A stretch of DNA of 64,000 nucleotides from Cyprinodon diabolis (taxonomy: Eukaryota > Chordata > Actinopteri > Cyprinodontiformes > Cyprinodontidae): assembly GCA_030533445.1 (NCBI GenBank), contig CM060073.1:40887428-40951427 (forward strand), written 5' to 3'. Below, one piece after another: positions 36,944 to 48,900 of the stretch (the stretch's first letter is position 1; each line of letters opens with the position of its first letter). The translations under genes were made by a program, and so were the position numbers. Below the pieces are notes generated by a model. That model was given only the letters and a program-made list of their open reading frames with translations, had not been told where the DNA came from and searched no databases.

Positions 36944-39900
36944 CTCCCTTGAAATATGTTTTTGCTTTAGAAAATTGGATATTTGCAGTTCCTTTAAAAC
37001 GCTGAACTTTTCTTTATGATTCTTTTCAACATGATGTTTGGCACTGGAATCAGGTTCATATATTTATTTATTTATTTTTTTTTCAATATCAAATATATAA
37101 ACTCACCCCCATTAATATGTGGATAAATATCCTTTGGCAGGCATAAAACGAATGCCTCTAGTAGCCATAAAGCAACTTCTGGCATCTGGTTTTATAACTG
37201 ACCACTCCTCCTATCATAAATTGTAAAGTATATTATACTTTTGGTTGGATGTTCGCAGCACAGACCAGGCTTTTAATCAAAATTACATCTTTTGAGTATA
37301 ACTCATACAGAGGATTCTCAAGGAGCTTAATGCTGGCTGGTTTTAGATTCCTAAGCAAATCTGTGTGCTTGAAGTCATTTTAATGCTGAAAACCAAATTG
37401 AGGCTTCAAATTAGCTGATTTGAGATGCAGTATAAGAAATGAAAGGCAATCCTACCACAATATTATTCCTCTCATTTTGTTGACAGCTGGCATGGAGATT
37501 GTCCCACCGCAGGATCCTGGAGGAAAACATTTTTTTTTTTTTTTTGTTAGAACCCTCTCAGTTGTCATTAATGTTAAACTTGCTTCATAGTGGATAAAAA
37601 CTGTTACTCTGCATGCAGAGGCTTCCAGGTTGTTGTATTTTTGGGCTGTTCTCGAAAATTTTATTTCCTATAAAATCTAACTAAAAGTTAAAAACATGCA
37701 ATACAATGTTCTTCTAAACTGGAGGTCTTCAACAGGGGGTCCGCAAACCCCAAAGGGGTCCACGGAGGTACTGCATGAAGGTCACAAAAGTTTTGGTTGA
37801 TTAGACTTTTTTTTATATTCCCCCCTGTAATTTTTTTCACTTATTGAAATGTCTTTAAACACATTAACATGAATTCAACACACTGTAGTAAGCAGATAAA
37901 TGGAGGCAGAAGATGTCCTTCGGTCATTAACGCACACATTCAGCGACCAACAGGAGCTCTTTTAAGCTGGGCACCGCTAATAGACCCTTGTATTTCGACC
38001 CCCAGGGACCACCAAGGGGTTTGATCCTTTCCATACATCTAAAAAGGATAAATTCATTCACAACACCTGTCCCATCAACGAGGAATCAGAATCAGAAATG
38101 CTTTAATAATCCCAGGGAGAAATCACTTTCGTTATATCACTCCATTTGTAATAGAGGGACTATAGGACCAGGAATTACCAGGAATTGAAACACAATTTCA
38201 TACAATATAAATAATTAGGGGGTCCCCACTCCATCTGCCCATCATTTTGGGGGTCCTTGGCCTGGAAAACGTTGAAGACCCCTGCTCTGAACACTTTAGA
38301 ACCCTACTAGAAGATAACAGATAACTCCTTAAAGGTGGTAATTACAAGTTGAACTCCTCCCAGCCAGTTGGTGACACGCTCATGTTCATCCACTCTTTTT
38401 CTGTATCATTTGCCAGGTGGTTACAAAGTCTGCTAATGCAAACCTGATTTAGTATTAGCAGCATTAACCTGTTTGGAAGAAAATAGTCAACTATGTGGGC
38501 CTTTTTTACCCTGGCTTTAATATAAGTAATGTAATTCTGAGTTATTTTAGCTCTATTATGCAGCTACCACTATCTTGCAACTCCTGATCTCCATTTCATG
38601 TAGCTTTAATCTTTAATTTAATTTGCTGTAGAATTCCTTAATGTCAATGTTGGCATTATAACCTGATTTTTTTTTTATTTGGATTTACGAATCTAAAATT
38701 TAATACACAATTATTTTAATTCTATCATTTTTTTTTTTATAAAATGAAAACTTTTATCCTGCACCACTCTTGTTTTGTGGGCATGTTATTTCAGAAAAAA
38801 AAAAAAAAACTTGCTTTGGCAAAAAAAAAAAAAAAAAAAAAAAACCAAGTCAGAAAGCAATGAAGCTATTTTAAATAAGCTCTGAATATCTGAGAAGAAT
38901 ATGGTCAGAATTATATAATTTTCATCAGTGGTTACAAAATTTTGATTGAACAGATTACAAAATAGTATACTCCATTTGTATGTTGCTCTTCTAGTCTTTT
39001 CCACCAATCAAAGAGCTTTACACTAGAGCCACATTCTCCCAGTAGCACTCACAAAAGCACAGACATGTGTTTATCATGCACTGACACACATGTGCAAGCT
39101 GAGCAACTTAAGGTTCAGTGCCTTGTCCCAATATATTTTATACCAATTTTAGATTAAATACAGGTTCATAGGGTTTATGACTTAAACATAATTTATTCTA
39201 CCTTAATTTGATTTTTAAAGAGCTGTTATTTAGGGTTATATTCCAGTAAAAACTGCTTATGGTACACCATAATGTGGTATTTTTTTATGAGCAAGTTGAT
39301 TTCAAATCTGAGGCCTAAACCAACTGCTGTGTGGTTTTTATTTCTTCCCTAGGTTCATTTGTCCCAGAAGAGACAGGCTGAGAAACCAAAATCTCCTTCA
39401 ATTGAGGTGAGCATCTACAAGACAAACAAAATGTTGCTTTTTTCTATTTCATGCTAAAAATATTTGATTTTTTTAAGCTTAGAGAGGAAATGACAAGCTC
39501 CAAATATCAGGCTTTGTGGTAGAATTTTATTCTTGCATTCCAACACTGTAATTGCTGGGGCTCAGGCCAGTCTGCAGTCTGAGCTGAACCAGTTAGAAGC
39601 AGAGCTGGACTCGGAGATTCAGGGCCTGGAGAGGACTCTTTCCCAGAAGAAGCAGCGTCAAGGCCGGGGTGAGGTACTGAGCCCCCATACCGAATTTCTT
39701 TGCTAAGAATCACTCCTCCAACCCGTCCCACTTTGATTTAGCAGAACTCCAGCACCTCACTTCCCAATAATAGCTGCGGGATCCCTCTGCTTATCAGCTG
39801 TTAATATGAACATTCTTTTTTCTCTCTTACTTGGATGATTGCCTGAGAACTGCCTGCCTGATTTGCACTCAGATTGATCTATTTTCTAATTCACTTGCTT

Positions 39901-42900
39901 GCAACTTCTCCACAGCAAATGTAAAACTTTCAGTAGAAAATAGCAACAACAAAAAAAACAAACTTCTTGATTAGGTAGTTTAGTACTTTTCCTTTTAAAT
40001 TCTTACAGCAAGAAATTCAGGTTAAGTGTCATGTTTCCTTTCTATGTGATTGAATCAGACTGAAACTCTCAGGCAGCCCAGACAAACCAAGATCAGTGCT
40101 GCTGTTTGTAGCCGAGGAGCATAGGACCCAGGGGATTTCCTTGCAATGTTGGGAGTGGTCAGCACCTCTACTTTGTCTGAGTTGTTGTGAGATTTCCTCT
40201 GAACTGTGAGAACATACAGAAGGCTGAGAGCCTCTGCAGGGAACAAACTGGGTGTTCACACAGTATTCCCTCTGTTTGCAGGAGGCCACAGGCAGGGATC
40301 CAGTAGCTGTTCCAATGGCTGCCTCTGCAAACCACAGGTTAGTAAGCATAGAGGTAGAAACATTTCAAGAAAATATGCAAGTTTTATACTATATTTGTGA
40401 TTTGAGATGCCTATATACTGTCATGCATATGCAATATACTGTAGAATTGATGCATTATATGAGTGGAAATATGTAAACAAAAATAGATTTGACTTGTTTA
40501 ACAATTCAAGTGTCCTTTAAAGTGTTGTGAATACTGTTAACCCTTTTAAGGCTGATGGAAGCAGTAATAGTTTGAGATCCAGATTTTTAAACTGTTAATT
40601 GACTGTTAGAATAAAGTCCACATGATTTTTTAAATATATGTTAATATCATGAATATAAACTCCAGGCTTATGTGATTGTCTCCTATGCATCATATTAAAC
40701 ATATTATGCTGCGGTTTAAATGCTTCAGGAACCTCTAGGCGAGGTGTCATCAGAGTGGATTTAATTTGAGAAGATTAACTGGTTATGACACAGCTGTGTC
40801 TTCTAGTAGATTTTACCTGTAATATATGATGATGGTGTTTTAAAAAAAAAAATTGGTCCCAAACTGTCAGTGCCAATAGACCCTTGTATTTCGACCCCCA
40901 GGGACCCCCAAGGGGTTTGATCCTTTCCATACAGAACAGGATAAAAACATCCTTCACATAGTATTAGCCAGATGTGACAAAAAAAAATTAAAATATTGGT
41001 GTTTTGTTTACCCATTTTCTTTAGGTTCTTTAGGCCAACTGAGTCCTACTGGGCTGAACATTTTGTAATATTTTGTAACCAACTAATGCAAACCAGGAAC
41101 TTTATTATTAACATTTATTATTATTTGTTTATTTGAGTAGCAAACAAAGACAACAAACAACAAATGCCACCACAGCAAAATACGTTGAAACTCAAAAGGA
41201 GTAAGTATAAGCTCACAGAACTTAAGAAAAACCCACCCCTGACTTATCATACATGAAGCTGCAGTTAGATTTTCACCCTACAAAAGCTGTCAACAGTTTG
41301 ACTCTTTATAGATACCAGCTACCAAAAGGTGAATAGCATCTATTTGTAAGCGTGTATTATTGTACAAATTATACATTTGAAACGTTGAAAGGAAAACAAA
41401 AACATTTACTAAGCACTTTCTTAGTTCTTCAACAGGTCCACAATACCACTATTCTATTATTTATGATTGTGCAAATGGAAAAGAAGTAAAGAAATAAAAA
41501 CAATTTAGACACTTGGATATACAGTAGCTAAATTCACCATATGAAGAAAACTGTTATAATAAAAAAAAAATCAAATTCCTAAAAAGCATGAGCCTCTGTT
41601 TTTCTGTTCTTTTATTATTGATGTAAAATAAGTTCATTGGTGCAAACTAATATTGAGAAAAGTTCAAACTTTCATAGAGAGGACACCTTTGGCGTTTTTT
41701 TAAAACAAAAGTTAACAGTTGTGTCCTGTTCTTTCCACTTCACTGTTACAATGAGGCACGTTTCTGACGTGTTAGGATTACAAGCTAGGGTTACAAGCTT
41801 TCCAACCAGAAATTTGTGAGGGGATTTTTTCTCCAGTGCTTTTCAAATCACTGTTTATACTGCTATAAATTTTAAAGGTCATCAGTCTATAATCGTTTGG
41901 CTGGTAAAACCTGATATTAGTGCTGAATTTAAATTTAGAATAACATTTCACTTTTAGTGAAATGTTATTCTAAATGTTAAAACCAGCACTAATATAATGT
42001 TATAATGTTATTCTAAATTCTATAATGTTATAATGTTATTCTAAATTCTATAATGTTATAATGTTATTCTAAATGTTATTCTGTTTAAGTGGAAATTAAT
42101 AATTTCCACTTAAACAGTTTCGATCGATTGAAGCTTTGAGCTTTCGTTTAATCATAAAATAAATAACAGCATCATTTTGCTTTTGTCTGTTTTTGTCTTT
42201 GCTTTAATTCTTGTAAATAACATTACTTTATGTCTGGAAGGTGCTATATAAATAAGCATATTAATCCCGGAAATTATTTGGTCAAACCAGATAGATGCCA
42301 TGATTTGGGTATGGTTAGTTGACCCAAAAGCAGAGGTAGGGAGGCAGAGGTGAATTTCTTGTGGATTTAATAATGATTTTACTGAAAACAGAGGCAGGTT
42401 ATCAAAAAACGAAAACAGAGTTTAAATAAACAGGAAACCAGGAATCCAAAAAGAAAACAAAGTCCAAAAATCCAAAATTCAAAACATGAAAACTAGTCAA
42501 AACGTACCAGAAACCAAGGAGACATCAGGGGATAACTATCATAAGGAGGAAGGCTTAGAGAGAAGGAGTTGGAGCATGTTTGATGAGGACCCAGCAAAGA
42601 AGAACAGAACAGAGAGAGTATTTATAGGAGACTGAAACGAAGAGAGAGCTAATGAGCAGACAGGGAGCAGATGGGCACAGAGCAGGAGAGGAAAAGAGCT
42701 AGGGAAAAAGGAGAACACAAGAGGGCAGTAGAGGGCAACAAATAAAAAACCTAGAAAAATGAAAATATCCAGAAAACACAACAAAATAAGAATTAAACCA
42801 CTAAGATTATTAAACATGGAGGAAAGTAAACAGAAACAGAACTTTAACAATAGGCATATCATAGCAAAAAGCTAATAGAAAATCCCCCTCAGAAAAGTTT

Positions 42901-45900
42901 TCCTTTAAATGTAAATCCCCTCTTAATAATCTTTAATAATGCATCAGTGCTTTCCTGAAGTCCTCCTGCTGTTTCAGGAACCCCAGAAATGTAACTCTAC
43001 ATAACAACACGCTAATAACTAGCCGGGCATCTGTTACATATTATATCCTTTCTGAGTTTTGTTTTAAAGGTGTAATTGTAAGTAGTTTAAATTTTTTTTT
43101 TTCTTGAAAGACCAGGACAGCATTTCACATTTCTCACCTTGCATGCATTGCATTCCTGGATGATTCTTGCAGTTGTCAGCCTAATTGAGCTCTTGGAATG
43201 TCTCCTTTTTCAAGTCTTGAAAGGATTTTGCAGTAGATCTGTTATCTTCAACCTCAGCGTTGTGGATTTTTCCTCAGCTGTGCTTGTCCAGCTGCAAGCA
43301 CAACACAGAACTAGACTGTATCAAAATATTCAAATTACTTTAAAAAAAAAAGAAGAACAAAAAAGGCAGTTTGGCTGAACATAATGTCAGTTAATTCTTA
43401 ACCCGGGGACAACCCGAGTCATTGTTCTGGTCATGGCTATTATTGGGACCAGATTTGTAATGTTGGAAGGTTTTTTCGTTATTATTCCTTTTCAGGGCAT
43501 TACAGAATAGCTGTAAACAGATAACCTGGACATTAAACCAAATAGATTTGAATGTGCATGCAGTATAGGTGCAACAGTACACTAATACACACCTGAAACA
43601 CTAGGTACAGCCCTTTGGGTTTGGCAATTACTTGCACCGAACAAACACAGTGTTCCTCTAAAGCTGAACATATGCACAATGTTTATGTGCAAAACTTGAG
43701 CCATGATTTATTTCGCAAGCTTAGCAGTGAGACACCAATACAAGAAGTATGTGCTTCCAGCTATGACTAAAGTCTTCTTTTTACAATGAAGTAAAAGCAT
43801 TACTCAACAATTTGAAGCTACTTTAAGCTGAATGTAAACGCCTCCAGTACTGGTGAAAAAGTCCTGCTGTCTGTAATAGCATTCAGCTAGTGCTTTTCAT
43901 CATCTTAGCAATTCAAGTGCAGTTTAATAATCTTTATTGTTTAATAACAATTTATTCTTGTTCAAAAGTTCATAAATAGCAACCTTGACCCTTTTTATAT
44001 AGTTTTCCTGTTTTTGAAAATGAACCAGGCATTGCTTAAACATGATTATTGTTAAGTAATTGAACCTAATCAATCCAAACGTCTATTTAGTGTCAAAGTT
44101 CTAGGATATTACGAGATCAAACAATTTTGAGATTTCACTGTTACCTAAATTGAAAATATTTAAAATTAAATTCTCTTGATCAAAGTCTATCAAAAATGTA
44201 CCTGCCATCACTTTAAAATGAACCGTGATTTTGGCGCACCATATATCATTTTACTATCATATCATAATATGATAGGGCTGCACAGTGGGTAGCACTGCTG
44301 CCTTGCAACAAAAGGGTTCGATTGCCCAGGGTCTTTCTGAATCAAGTTTGCATGTTCTCCCTGAGCATGCGTGGGTTTTTTCTGGGTACTCCGGCTTCCT
44401 TCCACAGTCCAAAAGAAACAAAAACAAAAATACATGACTGTTAGGTTAATAGGCCTTCCTAAATTCTCCTTAAGTTTTATCTCTGTATTGATCATAATAC
44501 AATTTTTAGTGAACTCAGCACCCCATAGTCAGGGACAAAATTAAAAAGGAGATGTATTAAATGATGTAGTTCTTTTTTATATAAAACGGTAAAACAATAC
44601 AATTATTGACAATTATTACAGCAACTATTAAGCATTACAGTAGATTTCTTGTGGAAAAGGATCCGCAAGCAAAAAGGAGATAGAGATTATTGTAGTACAA
44701 AGGGTATTTTATTATAATTTAAAAAAACAATTTGACAAACTAAATTTTCCTTAATCTTGCTTGACTAAGGAATAATGCTAAAAATTATTATCTTGCTTAA
44801 TACTGGAATTAGGATTACTTGAAATTATTGCTATTGAGTTATGGTTTCAAGTGTTTTATTTGTTTTACTACCTTCTTCTATCTTGTTTTCACTTGTTTTT
44901 ATGCTCGCTTTTACTCTGCTTTCCTTCTATTTCATTGTTTAGTTGATGTAAAGCACTTTGAATTTTCTTTGAATTCATTTGTAACTTCAAACTTTTCTTA
45001 CCTTGAGTTTGTAAAACAATGTATTTATTGCACTTTGTAAACTGTTTGAAGAGATGCCATGAGGTAAAAAAATAAAAACATGGTCAACAGAGTTGTCCCT
45101 TAAATTTACAACGATAAGCAAAATCAGCAACAGCTAAATCAACCAGAGATAAGGCATTGTTTAATATGGGAAGTGTTATGATGCAGGCGTGTTTACTTTA
45201 TTTTTGCCACATTATTTACTTACATTATTTTGGTTACATTACATCTTTTTGCTGCGTATATTTTTACATGGCAGCCAAATTATTGCTTTTTTTTTAAAGA
45301 AAAATTAAAGTCCATAGATGCTGTCTCGCTTCTACATGCCAGGTTAATATTTCAAGTAAAAAACAAAGGCAGGACAATTTTATTTGCATTGGTACAGTAG
45401 ATTTCAGTAACAAGACAATTTAAAGTGCTGTACATGTAAAATACACAAGAAAAGAAAAAAAAAAGAAAGAAAAAGTTTGACTTTAAACTTAAACTAATGA
45501 TCTTTTTTAATGTTAATCCACTGCTTTAATCTCACCTTTCCAGCCATCTTTAGATGAGTTTTGTTTAAAACACCAACACACAGTTTCTAAGAGGTAATCA
45601 TTACATCAGTTGGGAGACAAAAAAAAAACTTGCAAAGGAAAATTTTGTCAAAACAAACATTTAGAAAGACAAATTGTTTGTTTTAATTGTTACATTGTTG
45701 TTGTGATGCTTTTATAAAACTAAATACAAACTATAGGATTAATTAACATCAGTCCACAATCCCACATTGATCAATAAAAAACAAACTATAGACTCATTAG
45801 GTAGAAACAGCCAGATCCAATAACAGAGAGAAAATAAGGGACCTAAAACCTGAAGATGATTACTAGGACCAGGAACAGGTAAATCTGATTAACTGGATAT

Positions 45901-48900
45901 AAGATAGCTGTAAAGGGGAAGCTGGGAAGAACTTATTGAATGAGAAGCTAACAATAACTGATAACTAGATACCATAAAGAAAGACAAGAATGAAGGAAAG
46001 GGAAAAAAAACTGATGCTGCACATCATTGCAGATAGTTGCTAGTTTTACAATAACCTATTGCACAAAGCTACATTCACTGCAAAAACTATCTAAAAATGA
46101 GTAAAGAGTTCTTAAAATTAGTGTATTTACCCTTAATTTGAGTATTTAAATAATATGGTATGCCAATGGAATGAGCCTTTTTACTCTTAGAAATAGATAA
46201 GTTTATTGAATTTGGTGCAATATAAGTAAACTGATCTGAAAATTTAATTGAATAATTAGGTATTATGCACTTAAGAGACTGCAGGAGATTTTTCTTATTT
46301 TAATAAATTGTCTTATGCCATTGGCAAAGTTTCTTTTACCTGCTCAATACGAGAAAAAAGGTCTTTATTCTACGAAAAAACGACTTACTTAGATTTCTAT
46401 ATTTTTGCAGTGTTTGTGTTCTAATATTCTGTAAATGCATTTGTCTCTGAGGTGCCTGCAGTCAGCCTTCTAACAGAGATGCCACTCATATTCTGCTGAT
46501 TGTATTTTTAAAATAGAATTCCCTTCACATGGCTGATCTTCTCCTTCAGTTTCCAAACTCATGACTCTCTGGTTGTGAAATCAGAAACCCTTTCAAACAA
46601 TCACATTTTTCTTCTTAGAAAGAAATGGAAAAGTGCAGTCATCTTTCTTTTTTAGCCAGTAAACTGTCAGTGTGAAGCAACACGTGGGGGTGGGGCACCG
46701 CCGCATTAGTTTGTCCCAGACAGATAAGATAAATGTTAGGAATTCTTGTTCAGGACTTTGAAGGAACGATGTGACAGAAAATTTTAGAGGTTTTGATATG
46801 TTTACCCTTTAAAACCTTGATGATGTTGATGACTAGTAATTGTATTTTTGTAATACTTTTATTAGAAATTCTTTTCTCAAAACTAATCAAGACTCCTTCT
46901 TTCTTCACGTTTCCAGCAGCCTGTCATCATCTAAGCATCCTGTCCAGCGTTTTGGTGGTTTACCTTCGCCTTCTGCTACTGCACATGGTAAAAACAAAGA
47001 AAATGCTTTCAAACCTTTTATGATCAGAAACACCAGAATAGAGACTAATTTTGAAAACAATAATTCATTGTCTTTTATTTTCCACAAGTTTTTGTGCTTT
47101 CCTCTCTTTCCTAAATGACTTCCCTTTTATTGATGTGTTTAGAAACCATCCAACTTGTCCAGTAAATTCGATGAAAGCTTTAAGTAATCTAATATATCCT
47201 GATGGTCTCATGGTTCAACTTTATTGCTCATGTTCTGTTCCTGCCAGCACTTTCCTGAGAAGACCGTGCTGAGATGGTGGAAAGTCTTAGCAGTTTTTCC
47301 TGTAGAAACAGCTGTTAATGGGTGGGGAGGAAGCTCACAAAAATAGGAAGTGAAATTTCGAGGAGCTGATTAAAGATTAGCTTTATCTAGGGTTTTTTTT
47401 TTGTTTTCCGGGAAGTTCAAGTACCGTTTTGAATTTTAGCCTTTGTTAAGACTGCAATGGCTTTCGGATTCCTTGCTGTTTTAGCAAAAACTAAGCCAAC
47501 AAAACATACATATCCTCCCCTCCATTGATCCCTTTGTTCTGGCTTTGTGTTTTTCAGTAGGACGTCCCGCCTCTGCAAATGAAACCACGGAGCCTCCATC
47601 AAAGAAAGAGGAGAAAAGGGTATTTTTCCTCAATATTATCTGTTGCATTCAAAATGAATAGTCTTTTTATAGGTTTAACAGTTTTTTTGTGTTTGTAGAT
47701 GAAAGCTGCAAGAGTCAAGTTTAATTTCCAGGCTCAGTTACCCAGGTGAGACATGTAGCAGGGAGGTCAAGCCTGCAGGCTAAAATAATGCTACAATTTC
47801 ATTTCGTAAAATGATTTTTTCCCCCTCTTCTGTTCTTGTGCTGTACATAGAGAGCTCACACTGCAGAAAGGGGACATTGTTTACATCCACAGGCAGGTTG
47901 ATGCCAACTGGTTTGAAGGCGAACATCATGGGAGAGCTGGCATTTTCCCAACTTCTTATGTAGAGGTGAATATCTGTGCTGTTACATTTTTTTCTCTTGA
48001 GCTTACACAGCCTTGCAAAGGTATTTTATGTTACAGACCAACATAAAATTGCGCATAGTTCTGTAATCTTCATGAACTCAAGAACAGTATAACCACCTTT
48101 TGCTAAATTCAAAGTCGCATTATTTTGTGCTATCTACCAACTTTGCACATCTAGAGGCCGAAAGTTTGGCCCTTTTTGTATTTAAAAATAGCTAGAGCTT
48201 AGTTTTATGGGATTGAAAGCATGAGTGAACTTATATACAGTATTTTGCCACAGTCCTAGCTGTTCTTGCAGTAGGGCTGGACTTTAACTAGACCATGGAT
48301 CTGCAACCTGGGGCTCCGGTGGCTTTTCCTCACTTTGGCTAAAATTGATGAAGAGTCAGCCAGTTTTTTTTAACAATAGATATACTAACAAGTGCATGTT
48401 ATAGCTTTTATCAAAAAATGATGTTTATGCTCTTTGATGCAATTTTATTTGTTTTATGTAATGCTTTAAGCCCTTTTTTTTAACAATTCATAAAATAAAT
48501 TGACTTTTTTTAAACTGAACTATCCAAAAAACAACCCATTCATTGCTTTTCATAAGTTTTTTCCTTTATTTTAAAAGCTAAAATTTGAAATGGCACGGTA
48601 GTCTTTTAAAAAATCAATCTCCTGTGGTATATATTTTAAATGGAAGTTTTCTTATGCAGAACCCCGGACTAGACCATTCAAATGTGATTCGATCTAAATC
48701 AGTTAATCTGAGCTTTGGGTGTTTCATTGTCTTGCTTAAAGGTAAAGCGAAGCTCCATGATGTTGTGATGGCATGTTTATGTGATGTGCAGCACTTAATA
48801 ATTTACATGCAAGAGAAAAAATAGATTTAGGTTTCATCTGAGCAAAGCACCTTCTTTCCATTTATATGTTCCCTACATATCTTGTGGCAAAAGGTGGCAA

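Noticed and set aside
36743..37019. ORFs of Thr-His or Val-Cys repeats
   Set aside because: Translation of the AC microsatellite.
41913..42117. Possible CRISPR-like array (regular 28-bp repeats)
   Set aside because: Units are directly adjacent without unique spacers, in a vertebrate intron, so it is a minisatellite with hairpins.
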